Origin: Paenibacillus durus ATCC 35681
Lineage (GTDB): Bacteria > Bacillota > Bacilli > Paenibacillales > Paenibacillaceae
DNA: 64,000 nucleotides
Direction of reading: 5' to 3'
Assembly: GCF_000993825.1 (NCBI RefSeq)
Contig: NZ_CP011114.1
Span: 4,154,001-4,218,000, forward strand
The translations under genes and the position numbers were made by a program. The stretch's first letter is position 1, and every line of letters begins with the position of its first letter. Below are positions 26,926 to 35,909 of the stretch, piece by piece. The notes below the pieces were generated by a model, which ran no database searches, was not told the origin of the DNA, and worked only from the letters and a program-made list of their open reading frames with translations.

Positions 26926-29718
26926 TCAGCCGGTATTGCGAAGACCGGCGGCAATTCCGTTGATCGTAAGGAGCACTTCACGCAGCAGCTCAGGGTCGTC
27001 CTGATCCTTATCCCGCAGCGCTCTTAGCTCGGTCAACAGCTGCACCTGCAAATAGCTGAGCGGATCAACATAAGGGTTGCGCAGCCGGATGGACTCCTGA
27101 ATGACCGGTACATTATCCAAAATATCCTGCTGGCCGGTTATCTTCAGGATAAGATCCGAGGTCAGACGGAATTCTTCCTCGATCTGTCCGTAAATCCGGT
27201 TGTGGGCCTCCTTATTCTTGCCCATCTCCGCGTACTCTCTTGCGATAGTGAGATCCGCTTTGGCAATCGCCATTTGCAGCGTATCGATCAGGCTCGTAAA
27301 GAAGGAGAAATTCCCGTACATGTGCTGAAGGATTTTCAAATTCTCTTCCTTGCCTTGATAGAAGCTTTGCAGCCCTGTTCCCGCCGCATACCAAGCTGGC
27401 AGCAGGAAACGGCTCTGGGTCCAGGCGAATACCCACGGAATCGCCCGCAGATCCTCGAACCGGTCGCTGTTCTTGCGCTTGGACGGACGGGAGCCGATGT
27501 TGAGCTCTCCGATTTCCGGCAGCGGTGTGGACTCCTTGAAGAAGCTCAGGAAATCCGGGTCGCGGAAGATCAAATCCTGATATTTGTTCAGCGAAACCTC
27601 CGAAATCTCTCGGCAGATCTCTTCCCATTTGCTAACGTAAAGATCGCTGTGCGGCGTTCTTGCGTTGATTGCCGCAATCACGAGTGCGGAAGTCGCCTGT
27701 TCCAGACTGCGGTAGGCAATCCCCTTCATGGAATACCGGGAGGAAAGAACCTCTCCCTGCTCCGTAATCTTGATGCCGCCTCCGATGGTGGAGGCCGGCT
27801 GAGCCAAAATGCTGCGATTCAGCGGCATACCGCCTCTGCCGAGCGCTCCGCCGCGGCCGTGGAAGAACTTCAGCTTGACGCCGTATTCGTCGGCCATAGC
27901 CGTGAGCCCCTTCAGCGCCACGCGCAGCTCCCAGTTGGCAGTTACCACACCGCCGTCTTTGTTGCTGTCGGAGTAACCAAGCATGATCTCCTGCAGATCA
28001 CTCATTGCCGCAACCGCTTGACGGTAGATCGGCATATTGAAGATTGTGCGCATGATATCCGGCGCCTCGTGAAGATCATCGATCGTCTCGAACAGCGGCA
28101 CCGCCTGCAATGTACAGACAACGGTGCCGTCCGCGTCGCGGCGGAACAGTCCCACTTCCTTGGCGAATACCATAACCTCCAGAATATCGCTTGCCGCCTC
28201 AGCCATACTGATCAGATAGCTGGTAATACACTGCTTGCCGTACTCCGCCTGTGCTTTATATACCGTCCGGTACACTTCCAGGCATTCCTCGGTTCCTTCG
28301 CTGTACTCTTGATAAGGGGAAGTCAGCGGCCGCGGATCGTTGAGCAGCTTCTCCAGAAGCTCAATCTTCTCTTGCTCGGACAGCTTGGAATAATCCGGCG
28401 TAATGTCCATCTTGGCCAGAATTTCCGTCATGGCGTTCTCATGCTCTTTGCTGTGCTGGCGGATATCGAGCGTCGCCGTATGGAAGCCGAACAACTCCAC
28501 CTGGCGGATCAGCTTCTTAATGTATGTGTCCGCAACATAATCAGCGAAGTGATGCCGCAGGCTTCGGTCGATGATATTCAGGTCCTGTATGAGCTCTGCC
28601 GGTGAAGTATAGTACTCCGACGTTCCTCTTTTTTCCTCGTCCAGCACGTTCTGCGTCTTCGAAATCATGTAGCTGAGCTTGATCCGATACGGTTCGTTAT
28701 CGTTGCGCCAAGCGTCGAGGCGGTCCAGTTTAATTGACGCCCGGTCTTTGGCGATGGACTCCAGCAGTTCCGGCGTTACTTTTACAATGCTTGTGTTGAA
28801 GCTTAAATACTGCATCAGCTCGCGCATAATCCGCTGATATTCCCGTACCGCCAGTATGCGCTGCATCTTCAGCGTCTGGAGGGTAACCGAAGACGTAACC
28901 GAAGGATTACCGTCGCGGTCCCCGCCGATCCAAGAGCCGAACCGCAGATAAGTCGGAACATGCCAATTCTGTCCCGGATAATACTTGCTAAGGCACCGTT
29001 CAAGCTCCTGATAGACATCAGGCAGCACGTGAAAAATCGTCTCGTGAAAATAGTACATTCCATTGCGCACTTCATCGAGCACCGTAGGCTTGCGGTCGCG
29101 CAGTTCATCCGTCTGCCACAGGGTAATAACCTCGTTCAACAGCTTCTCCCGAAGCTGCTCGCGTTCCCTAAAGGTCAGTGTCGGGTTATCGAGGCCCGTA
29201 ACATCGTCGGCAATCCGCTTGTGGATGTCAAGAATGGCGCGGCGCATCGCCTCTGTCGGGTGGGCAGTCATGACGAGCTCCAGCGACAGGCCGTTAACAA
29301 TCTCCCACACTTCCTTAGGAGAGAAGTCCCGTTCTCTCAGCTCCTGAATAGCGCTCTCTATAGAACCAGGCTGTACGGTCTCACCCGCCGAGCGCTCATA
29401 GTCTCTTTTGCGACGTATCCGGTGATTCTGTTCGGCGATATTCACCAATTGAAAATAAATGGCAAACGCCCGAATTACCTGATGCCGATTCTCCGGATCC
29501 AGGGAGTCGATTAACTCCTTAAATTCGCTGTGCAGTTCAGGCAAACAAACTGAGCGCAATGACTTACTGGTCTCGCGAATCTTCTCCACAATCTCCAGCA
29601 ATTCATTACCGCCTTGATGAACCAAGACTTCGCCCAAAATGTTCCCCAGGAACCGTACGTCTCTCCGCAGCAGATTATTGGAATTGACTTTGCCTGCGGT
29701 AGTCGTAAGTTCGGTCAT
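26926..29718 (-). CDS. ppc: Phosphoenolpyruvate carboxylase
   Basis: A 930-residue enzyme, normal bacterial length, that adds bicarbonate to phosphoenolpyruvate to form oxaloacetate and refill the TCA cycle. The catalytic His is in [12 protein letters not shown] near residue 150. [24 protein letters not shown] and [12 protein letters not shown] are the active-site loops, and the chain ends in the conserved NTG. ATG 29718 is chosen because GGGGGGAACAGC precedes it; an earlier in-frame start lacks a site. It is a single-gene unit with its own terminator. Confidence 0.96.
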   Translation of the reverse strand: MTELTTTAGKVNSNNLLRRDVRFLGNILGEVLVHQGGNELLEIVEKIRETSKSLRSVCLPELHSEFKELIDSLDPENRHQVIRAFAIYFQLVNIAEQNHRIRRKRDYERSAGETVQPGSIESAIQELRERDFSPKEVWEIVNGLSLELVMTAHPTEAMRRAILDIHKRIADDVTGLDNPTLTFREREQLREKLLNEVITLWQTDELRDRKPTVLDEVRNGMYYFHETIFHVLPDVYQELERCLSKYYPGQNWHVPTYLRFGSWIGGDRDGNPSVTSSVTLQTLKMQRILAVREYQRIMRELMQYLSFNTSIVKVTPELLESIAKDRASIKLDRLDAWRNDNEPYRIKLSYMISKTQNVLDEEKRGTSEYYTSPAELIQDLNIIDRSLRHHFADYVADTYIKKLIRQVELFGFHTATLDIRQHSKEHENAMTEILAKMDITPDYSKLSEQEKIELLEKLLNDPRPLTSPYQEYSEGTEECLEVYRTVYKAQAEYGKQCITSYLISMAEAASDILEVMVFAKEVGLFRRDADGTVVCTLQAVPLFETIDDLHEAPDIMRTIFNMPIYRQAVAAMSDLQEIMLGYSDSNKDGGVVTANWELRVALKGLTAMADEYGVKLKFFHGRGGALGRGGMPLNRSILAQPASTIGGGIKITEQGEVLSSRYSMKGIAYRSLEQATSALVIAAINARTPHSDLYVSKWEEICREISEVSLNKYQDLIFRDPDFLSFFKESTPLPEIGELNIGSRPSKRKNSDRFEDLRAIPWVFAWTQSRFLLPAWYAAGTGLQSFYQGKEENLKILQHMYGNFSFFTSLIDTLQMAIAKADLTIAREYAEMGKNKEAHNRIYGQIEEEFRLTSDLILKITGQQDILDNVPVIQESIRLRNPYVDPLSYLQVQLLTELRALRDKDQDDPELLREVLLTINGIAAGLRNTG

Positions 29719-30018
29719 GCTGTTCCCCCCATCCTTCTTCCGTATGAATGTCTCATCACAGGTCATGTTAGAGCTTTCCTCATATCATACAATAAAATAA
29801 ATCGAAAATCTCCAACTATCTTTCACGGTGAAGCGACATAGTCTTTTAAGATTATACATCAAAATGATTATTTATACAGGTATATTTTTTTACATTTTTA
29901 TTAAATTATCGAGAAAATAGCTGGTATCGTTCTAAAATGCATATGAAATACGGAAGATAGGGCTTACATTAGAGGGGAGCTTATTCATCGAGAAGACTGA
30001 AATTCGTTTGAAAAAAAT
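29719..30018. other. ppc leader and boundary with the tail cluster
   Basis: About 300 AT-rich bases. It must hold the ppc promoter, read leftward, but I see no box pair good enough to name. No gene and no clear terminator for the tail cluster are visible here; no attachment-site repeat was recognised. Confidence 0.35.
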
Positions 30019-30720
30019 TTAGTTTTTTTCGCCGGGGAGCGTAATGTTTACCGTTCTCGTTTTCGGATCATAGCTTATCTTAGCTCCCATCGCCTCCGCC
30101 AGCATACGTGCCGGAACATAGGTAATGCCTTTATCAAGCACACCGTCGGCCGCCTTGACGCCGTTAACATGAACCGCCACGACAGTTTTATCATCCTTTA
30201 TTGGGGTTTCATTCTTCTTCAAAAGATCGTTTACAGCTGCCATAGCAGCCTCGGAAGGCCGTTCTCCGGCACGCAGCCGATCCAAAGCCAGTCCAAACGT
30301 CATTTGCAAATGGGAAAAATCTTTAAAACCACTCCAGTCGCCGCCCCACTCGAGGCCAAATGTTTTGGCGATTTGGACAACCTGACCCCAGTCCGCAAGC
30401 CGGTCTTCATTGCCGTCGCGCAGCATGTCCCACGAGACATTTTTTCCATCCGGAAGCAGTAGAGCAAAATCAACAGCCAGCCCGTAATTGTGGTAGCTGT
30501 ATCCTCCGCGCGCGTTCGTGACAACGGCCCCCGGCTTGGTTCGTCCCTGAGCGTATAACGCCTCTTGCTCGGCCATCGTTCGCAGCCCTTGGGTAATGAG
30601 GATGGGGATGCCGCAGGCATAGCAGCGCCCGATCAGCGCTTCAGCCGCCGCATGCACAGCCGGATTTAGCCCGGCCAGTTTGGCCGATGATTTATTTTGA
30701 ACCTGTGTCAGAGTCAGCAT
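30019..30720 (-). CDS. M15-type peptidoglycan peptidase with stalk domain (tailocin endolysin)
   Basis: A 233-residue protein. Residues about 10-150 form a VanY/CwlK-like M15 zinc peptidase: QGLRTMAEQEALYAQGRT, the zinc ligands in SYHNYGLAVDFAL, and WGGDWSGFKDFSHLQMT. The last 60 residues are a copper-amine-oxidase-N-like stalk repeat (VHVNGVKAADG, YVPARMLAEAMGA). It should cleave D-Ala or L-Ala-D-Glu peptide bonds and lyse the producer cell. AAAGGAGAAGGGA precedes the ATG. It is the last gene of the tail cluster and overlaps the membrane protein gene upstream. Confidence 0.8.
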   Translation of the reverse strand: MLTLTQVQNKSSAKLAGLNPAVHAAAEALIGRCYACGIPILITQGLRTMAEQEALYAQGRTKPGAVVTNARGGYSYHNYGLAVDFALLLPDGKNVSWDMLRDGNEDRLADWGQVVQIAKTFGLEWGGDWSGFKDFSHLQMTFGLALDRLRAGERPSEAAMAAVNDLLKKNETPIKDDKTVVAVHVNGVKAADGVLDKGITYVPARMLAEAMGAKISYDPKTRTVNITLPGEKN

Positions 30721-31087
30721 TCCCTTCTCCTTTCCGGTCAATCCGTCTGAAATAGACAAATTGGTCGTACCTACCTGAATGCGTCAGCGCGGCCAGGGTA
30801 ATTAATCCCGCAGTCGTTCCGAACTGGGCGAGCGTCCAGCCATACAGCAGCCAGGTTTCAAGCTCCGGAGTGGAGAGTCCGTATATGTCCGCAAAATAGG
30901 CCGCCAGTACAATCAGCATTTTGACCGTATACGCCACAAGAAAAAAGAGCATCGCCAGCATGAACACGCTGACCACGCCCTTTCGGAAACGCTCATGATA
31001 ATAAGCCTTATGGCGGTGAATGATATACAGCGAACAGCCGATGGCGGTGCTGTACAATAAGAGCAGAATGATATCAATTCCTTTCAT
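30692..31087 (-). CDS. Phage-type membrane protein, possible holin component
   Basis: A 131-residue protein with three membrane segments: about residues 4-22, 40-63 and 85-105. The C-terminus is charged. GAGGGGATGCCC precedes ATG 31087. It overlaps the endolysin start by 29 bases and the 66-residue gene upstream by 14, so the four lysis genes are tightly packed. A holin or holin-partner role follows from size, topology and place; I recognise no named family. Confidence 0.6.
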   Translation of the reverse strand: MKGIDIILLLLYSTAIGCSLYIIHRHKAYYHERFRKGVVSVFMLAMLFFLVAYTVKMLIVLAAYFADIYGLSTPELETWLLYGWTLAQFGTTAGLITLAALTHSGRYDQFVYFRRIDRKGEGNADSDTGSK

Positions 31088-31274
31088 GGGCATCCCCTCG
31101 ATCATAAATCAAGTATTGGGCGAACCGGTTGCGCCTGATCTCTTCCTGTATCTCCCGCGATGTGTCACAGTAGCGGCTGATAGCAAGCGTCACACGGGTG
31201 GACGCCTGCCGCAGCTCCCTTTCTTTTTCCGCATGCAGGGGGAGAAAAAAACGCCAAATCCATGGAAACCGCAT
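31074..31274 (-). CDS. Small tail-cluster protein of 66 residues
   Basis: The product starts MRFPWIWRFFLPLHAEKERELRQ, with an amphipathic N-terminus and a charged helical rest. There is no full membrane helix. GGGGGGCTTAAAGC before the ATG gives a good binding site, and it starts three bases after the preceding stop. Packing between two lysis-type genes supports a real gene, perhaps an XhlA-like or holin accessory protein. The function is not known. Confidence 0.55.
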   Translation of the reverse strand: MRFPWIWRFFLPLHAEKERELRQASTRVTLAISRYCDTSREIQEEIRRNRFAQYLIYDRGDAHERN

Positions 31275-31277
31275 GCT

Positions 31278-31559
31278 TTAAGCCCCCCTGTCTTCCGTTT
31301 GATCGACTTTCAATTTTTTGAGCACATCGAGCGTCGGCTGCATGAAATCGGAACGTTCCTTATCGAGAATCGCCTGCAGCCGGTCGCGATCCTCCTCAGC
31401 CTTGTCCAGCAGCTCCCGGGGCACCAAGCTTCCTTTGGCGATCGCCCGCAGCAGCATAATAACCACAATCATCAGAATCAACGCCACAACATAAGCGAGC
31501 CCGTATTTGTCCGCCAGCGGCAGCAGTTTCTCCAACTGCGCAATGTCTCCCTGTTCCAT
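31278..31559 (-). CDS. Holin-like protein with one membrane helix
   Basis: A 93-residue protein. One strong hydrophobic helix (about residues 22-40, AYVVALILMIVVIMLLRAI) is flanked by a charged N-terminus and a long charged C-terminal coil. ATG 31559 has AGGGACGGG upstream. It opens the lysis module. Topology fits small holins or XhlA/BhlA-type proteins; the exact family is uncertain. Confidence 0.6.
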   Translation of the reverse strand: MEQGDIAQLEKLLPLADKYGLAYVVALILMIVVIMLLRAIAKGSLVPRELLDKAEEDRDRLQAILDKERSDFMQPTLDVLKKLKVDQTEDRGA

Positions 31560-31692
31560 TTTCCCGTCCCTTTCTTTCATTTAATTCAAGAAGAAACGCC
31601 TGACGGCGTCCCCAAAGACGCATGTGCGTTTCTCGTAGAAATATAAGGCCATTTATTAGCGTGAAACTTATAAATCCTTATATTTTAAAAAA

Positions 31693-31709
31693 CCCCCGTC
31701 CAGCGGGGG
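31693..31709 (-). terminator. Intrinsic terminator between tail and lysis modules
   Basis: A five-base G/C stem CCCCC / GGGGG with a 7-base loop and a T-run on the minus strand. It follows the small gene at 31782-31886 and precedes the lysis genes, so lysis genes may have their own promoter or depend on read-through. Confidence 0.65.
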
Positions 31710-31781
31710 CGAATAACGCTTATGCAAATTATGCGATGCATGCTTTAAGCCATGAATGATTCATGCCGTAAAAGTAATACT

Positions 31782-31886
31782 TCACGCCATTACAATGATT
31801 TGGCGCACTTCCTCTTGTAATGCTGCTGGGACTTCATCTACCGTCTTTAGTCCCTTACGGATCAAGTCCGCGTATACTTTAGCCAT
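31782..31886 (-). CDS. CD1375-like small phage protein of 34 residues
   Basis: The product begins MAKVYADLIRKGLKTVDEVP, a pattern I know from the short CD1375-type proteins placed behind tail fibre genes in Firmicute prophages. AAGGAGGGGAACCCTA precedes the ATG, which overlaps the end of the xkdW-like gene by eight bases. The function is unknown. Confidence 0.65.
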   Translation of the reverse strand: MAKVYADLIRKGLKTVDEVPAALQEEVRQIIVMA

Positions 31887-32247
31887 TAGGGTTCCCCTCC
31901 TTCAGCGCCAGCAGTTGCTCATACATCTCGGCCAAGGCGAGCTGCACATTCGTTGTCTCCTCCCCGGCGGTTTTCAGCTTGCCGTTCGCATCTTCCAGGG
32001 CAGCCTTGGTATCCGCGAGTTCCTTACGCAGCTGTTCGAGTTCGTCCGGCTCCGCCGGCGGCTTGTTCGCCTCGGCTTCCAGGCACGCTTCCCAGGCGGC
32101 TTGCAGTTCCTCTTCGGTCGGCCGTGGGGCATCCAGGTTCCAGACGGCGATATACGGGCCTTTGCCGTCCGACTTATCAAGTAGCACAAAATCTTTATCC
32201 ACCTGGACAGATGGAAAGATATGTTTTATCGCAAGGTATAGGTCCAC
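31879..32247 (-). CDS. xkdW: XkdW-like tail protein
   Basis: A 122-residue protein in the place of PBSX xkdW, directly after the fibre gene. The first 50 residues form a compact domain (MDLYLAIKHIFPSVQVDKDF, then YIAVWNLDAPRPTEEEL); the rest is a charged coiled coil. AGGAGGATGAAACG precedes the start. In PBSX-like elements this protein is associated with the tail fibre, possibly in attachment or assembly. The gene symbol reflects position and length. Confidence 0.6.
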   Translation of the reverse strand: MDLYLAIKHIFPSVQVDKDFVLLDKSDGKGPYIAVWNLDAPRPTEEELQAAWEACLEAEANKPPAEPDELEQLRKELADTKAALEDANGKLKTAGEETTNVQLALAEMYEQLLALKEGNPNG

Positions 32248-32261
32248 GTTTCATCCTCCTT

Positions 32262-33581
32262 TTAAGCAATCTTTATAACTTGCATATACGTGTAATATCC
32301 GTCCGGGTTTGTTGTTGTTCCGCCCCGGCTAGATGTTACCCACATGGCTAGTTTAGCATTTGCAGATGCTACAATGATGGCGGAGCCAGACAATTGTTGG
32401 TAACCTGATGATCCGGGCCTTTGATGGTCGACATTAAGCAAAACGGCAGCATCCGAACCTACAGCAAGCTTGAGTTCGTCCCCTGTAACTGCGTTTGACA
32501 CTTCGGCAGCCGCATTAACTAGATACATCCCCGCTGTTGGACAAGTGAATAATCCGGTTGATGTATCATAGTTACCTAGATTGTCATTCGACTCCGCGCC
32601 GCAAATAACTCTTAGCCAAGAGTTGGCAGAACTTATTGTTTGTTGCGACGTATGGCTGGCGGATACAAAAGGCCGGGAACCAGTTGTATTATCTCCCCAT
32701 GGATTGAGGACTCCATAGGAAGAAACGGAACCTCCGTTTTGTGAAGCTGTCGGTATAGTTCCGGTTAAAGCATTACCATTCAGCACAACCGAGCCAGCTT
32801 CCGCTCCCATAATGCCAACTGCATTGCCCGAACCAACACAGCTCCACGCGAAAACCTCGCTGTTCTGTCCCCCATAAATTCCCACATATTTATTGGAGAA
32901 ACTACATGTATAGCAGTACACTTTCGAGCTTGTGGAAACCAGTCCGTGATATTGTGTCGTAGAGGCGCTGGCAGAACAGTATAAGAACTCCGCATTTGTG
33001 CAGCTTATCGCTGTGAAAGCCGTTCGTGCCGCTGTCAGAGCGTTGAATCCTTTAACGGAGACCTTTACTGAACAACCAGAAATGTCGAATGATTGAATAT
33101 TACATGACTGTGAGAGGTCATTAATTGACGGATTAAACGAGATGACACCAGATCCGGATATTCCTCCCATTCCTAGGTTTTCATTATAAGTCCCGGCGGC
33201 AACGTTAATGGTGATGGAATGATTAACGACTGGCGGAATCATACTAATCGCCTTACCAATCGTCCTAAACGCCCCCGCCGCCGTATTCGCCAGCCCGTTA
33301 TTACCGTCATTCCCATCTGTACGCACATAATAAGTAATATCCGCCGTAGTTGCTTGTACGGCAGTTCCCGGAAGTTGCCCAGCAGGCAGCTTCGCCGAAG
33401 CGTCCAGCGTGGCTACGCCGTTCGCCGCTCCCTTCTGGGTTAGGGGGACCGAGGCGGCTGTCTGGTCCTGCAGGCTCTTCACCGCAGAATCCAGCGTATC
33501 CATATTGCCGTTAAGATCGGCAATGTCTACAATGTCGGTTCCCTCCGGTTTTTTCAAACCAAGGTTATTAGTCGTTCGCAT
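32262..33581 (-). CDS. xkdV: Tail fibre / receptor-binding protein
   Basis: A 439-residue fibre. Residues 1-75 are an attachment region (KKPEGTDIVDIADLNGNMDTLD and LDASAKLPAGQLPG repeats, common at fibre N-termini). Residues about 85-290 are Gly/Ser/Asn-rich with the periodicity of a right-handed beta-helix. The last 130 residues (SFVSASHTSQQTIS..., SNAVTGDELKLAV) resemble a C1q/TNF-like trimeric head. This protein sets which cells the particle binds. It replaces the longer PBSX XkdV; the symbol is positional. Confidence 0.7.
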   Translation of the reverse strand: MRTTNNLGLKKPEGTDIVDIADLNGNMDTLDSAVKSLQDQTAASVPLTQKGAANGVATLDASAKLPAGQLPGTAVQATTADITYYVRTDGNDGNNGLANTAAGAFRTIGKAISMIPPVVNHSITINVAAGTYNENLGMGGISGSGVISFNPSINDLSQSCNIQSFDISGCSVKVSVKGFNALTAARTAFTAISCTNAEFLYCSASASTTQYHGLVSTSSKVYCYTCSFSNKYVGIYGGQNSEVFAWSCVGSGNAVGIMGAEAGSVVLNGNALTGTIPTASQNGGSVSSYGVLNPWGDNTTGSRPFVSASHTSQQTISSANSWLRVICGAESNDNLGNYDTSTGLFTCPTAGMYLVNAAAEVSNAVTGDELKLAVGSDAAVLLNVDHQRPGSSGYQQLSGSAIIVASANAKLAMWVTSSRGGTTTNPDGYYTYMQVIKIA

Positions 33582-33592
33582 TAGTCACACTC

Positions 33593-34144
33593 CTATTCAT
33601 ATACTCGCAAGTCCTCCCAGGTCTTGGCGTGCGCCGCGTTCCAGGTCAGCGCCTTAAGCGCGGTCCACCAGGTGAAGGTATACTGGAAGCGATAGGTCAG
33701 ATGAGCCGGCTTGATCTCCTCGATGATTTGAATGAGGTCGTCCAGATTGGCCGGAATTCCGAGCGTGCCGACGAATCGGACTTCGAAGCTGTACTCGCCT
33801 GGAACCTCCGTCACCTCAACCTCTCCCCCGGAAAAAGCAGAAGCTGTCCGCCGGATCATGTCCGGCGTCGTCGTTCCCGTACCTCTCAGCTTCGCCGTGA
33901 TTCGCTCCCTGCGGGCAGCGTAAGTCTTGGTCCGGTCGACGTTCAGCCCCAGCTCATTCTCCCACCGGTCCAGCATCCAGGTTGCCGTATCTACATTCAG
34001 CTGGCCGCGATGATCTTCCAGCGTAGACCAGGCGTCCCCGCACTCTGCGGTATGAACGCCTTGCATCGTCTCCATCTCCAGGATGCCACGATAATAATCC
34101 GGCAAATAATCCATGAGGTCAGTAAACAACTCATTAGCTGCCAT
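33593..34144 (-). CDS. xkdU: Baseplate/tail protein XkdU (Mu gp48-like)
   Basis: A 183-residue protein, nearly the same length as PBSX XkdU. It starts LFTDLMDYLPDYYRGILEMETMQG and has DRWENELGL and RRERITAKLRGTGTTT, features of the DUF2313/YmfQ family that joins baseplate and fibre. It overlaps xkdT by 11 bases. It would sit at the baseplate periphery and carry the fibres. Confidence 0.8.
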   Translation of the reverse strand: MAANELFTDLMDYLPDYYRGILEMETMQGVHTAECGDAWSTLEDHRGQLNVDTATWMLDRWENELGLNVDRTKTYAARRERITAKLRGTGTTTPDMIRRTASAFSGGEVEVTEVPGEYSFEVRFVGTLGIPANLDDLIQIIEEIKPAHLTYRFQYTFTWWTALKALTWNAAHAKTWEDLRVYE

Positions 34145-35207
34145 CCTGCACCTCCAACATCACGGCGCCGAATAGCGGCACCTCTTCGGCTCCAAGTGTT
34201 ACGTTACCCACGCCGCCATTCAGCAGCAGGTTCGCATAATCCGCAACCCCCTCGGTGCCTAGCAGCAGAGCGCCGATGACGGATTGGCTGATATATGTCG
34301 CGGTAAATCCTTTTTCCTTGCGGTAGTTCTCAAGAGCCGCTTGAAATCGCTCCTTCACCTCTTGCAGCTCATATCCGGAAGCCAGCGTGACCACTGCGGA
34401 GACCGTTATGGTCTTGCCCTGAACCGAAGCTGCCGTAACCACCGCTCCAACGGGCGCCTGTCCTTCTCCTTGTCCCGGAGCGGGGTCGATATATTGCTGC
34501 ACCTGATCCACAAGCGGCTGGGAGGCCGGTTTTATCTCCGCATCGGCAATCGTTACCTTCACCGTCTTCGGACCATTCCACAGCGGAAATACGCGCGCGC
34601 CGCCCACGCCTGGAATTTGCAGCGCCCATTCCGCATAATGGGCCTTGTTGCCGCTTGTCGCCGGACGTCTGGCCGAATCGAAATAACGCTGCCGCAGCGT
34701 CTCGTCGTCTTCTGCATCCTCTCCGGGAATCAGCAGGCGAACCGCCTCGCCCCGCGACAGCTGCGGAATGTAGTCGATGGGCAGGAGCGCGCCGGAATTA
34801 CGGTTTCCCAACGCTCCGGCCGTTTCGCAGGTGAGCCGGTAATTGCCGGGAGACAGCTTCTCCGCCGCCGTATAGTTCAATTGATCGAGCGAAAAGCGGC
34901 TGCCGATCGGAATATCCAGCCCTCCGCCGCCGTCCGCATAGAACGTCCCTTGAATTTCGGCCGGGCTTGCCGGACGTCTTGTGATGCCCGACCATGCGAT
35001 GCTCCGCTCCAGAAACTCGCCGGTCGCCGTATCGGCAAAGAACAGATTCGTATTCAGCTCAAGCTCGACATACATCTGGGCCAATTCCGCCGCAGCAGGG
35101 GCCAAGGCATCATAAATGATGCTGCCTTCTCTTTTGTCCAGCTCTTCCGGTACACGATCCAGCATCCGCTCCAGAATCGCCCCGAATGATTGGTCAGCCA
35201 TTGGCAT
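34134..35207 (-). CDS. xkdT: Baseplate wedge protein XkdT (gpJ family)
   Basis: A 357-residue baseplate J-like protein. FGAILERMLDRVPEELDKREGSIIYDALAP is the typical N-terminus of this family, and DDETLRQRYFDSARRPATSGNKAHYAEWA the typical centre. It forms the wedges that change shape to trigger sheath contraction. A start two codons later is possible. It overlaps xkdS by 14 bases. Confidence 0.9.
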   Translation of the reverse strand: MPMADQSFGAILERMLDRVPEELDKREGSIIYDALAPAAAELAQMYVELELNTNLFFADTATGEFLERSIAWSGITRRPASPAEIQGTFYADGGGGLDIPIGSRFSLDQLNYTAAEKLSPGNYRLTCETAGALGNRNSGALLPIDYIPQLSRGEAVRLLIPGEDAEDDETLRQRYFDSARRPATSGNKAHYAEWALQIPGVGGARVFPLWNGPKTVKVTIADAEIKPASQPLVDQVQQYIDPAPGQGEGQAPVGAVVTAASVQGKTITVSAVVTLASGYELQEVKERFQAALENYRKEKGFTATYISQSVIGALLLGTEGVADYANLLLNGGVGNVTLGAEEVPLFGAVMLEVQDGS

Positions 35208-35613
35208 TCAGCTCCTTTCTGATTTGGATATCTCCATAGCGTGACCTCGCCGTAATGTCAATTGTTACAGTCTCCCCGTTAAACGAAACCTCCAGCTGCT
35301 CCACTCCCTCAACCCGGTCGTCCTGAAGCAGCGCTTCCGTCACAACCCGCCGAATCTCCGGTCTAGCCAGCAGCCGATCCTGACCCAGCACCAGATTCCA
35401 CTCCGTTCCATAATTGGAGCTGTAAATAAGCTGTTCATACCGGAGCGTGCGCAGCGTCTTATCCACTGCCTGCTTTAGAGCATCCAGACCGTCTACATAG
35501 CCGGTAATCCGCCCCTTTTTCCAGTCGATGCCGTAGGTTAAGCTCGGGGATTCAGCGGCTTCCCCCTCTACCTGTTCTGTAATGTAACCGGACTGTCCCG
35601 CTTCGGGAATCAT
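35194..35613 (-). CDS. xkdS: Baseplate protein XkdS (DUF2634, gp25-like)
   Basis: A 139-residue protein matching XkdS in size and place. TYGIDWKKGRITGYVDGLDALKQAV and YGTEWNLVLGQDRLLARPEIRRVV are the DUF2634 core. Proteins of this kind link the wedge to the first sheath ring. Its start overlaps the end of xkdR by four bases. Confidence 0.85.
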   Translation of the reverse strand: MIPEAGQSGYITEQVEGEAAESPSLTYGIDWKKGRITGYVDGLDALKQAVDKTLRTLRYEQLIYSSNYGTEWNLVLGQDRLLARPEIRRVVTEALLQDDRVEGVEQLEVSFNGETVTIDITARSRYGDIQIRKELNANG

Positions 35614-35906
35614 GGCGACTTCACCAGCCTGTCCAGCACGACATAGCTCTGGCCGCCCTGCATGCGCAGCAGCAGAACACGGTCGCCCGCTTCAAGCCCC
35701 CGCCGCAGCACAACTTCCCCGCCATCCAGCGGGATTTTGCTCTCCATGACCGATTCGGGCAGAACGAGCGCGTTTCCGGGCAAAATAAATTTTTGATCAA
35801 TCTGGATTTGCAGCGGCGCTCCCGCAATTACCGTTCCATAAAAAAAAGCCACCGGATTGCTGCTGTCCACCGCTCCGAGGCTTGCTTTTTTAATAATATC
35901 CAACAC
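35610..35906 (-). CDS. xkdR: Tail protein XkdR (DUF2577)
   Basis: A 98-residue protein, close to PBSX XkdR. The sequence forms a small beta-rich domain (FFYGTVIAGAPLQIQIDQKF, then VLLLRMQGGQSYVVLDRL), typical of the OB-fold-like DUF2577 family near the spike. It lies between the hub gene xkdQ and the wedge gene xkdS. Confidence 0.8.
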   Translation of the reverse strand: MLDIIKKASLGAVDSSNPVAFFYGTVIAGAPLQIQIDQKFILPGNALVLPESVMESKIPLDGGEVVLRRGLEAGDRVLLLRMQGGQSYVVLDRLVKSP

Positions 35907-35909
35907 GGT

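Noticed and set aside
27202-28605. 467-codon frame antisense to ppc
   Set aside because: It mirrors the GC-rich third positions of ppc, has no start signal and no domain pattern.
34284-35189. 301-codon frame antisense to xkdT
   Set aside because: Shadow of a well-supported baseplate gene; Arg/Leu-rich artefact composition.
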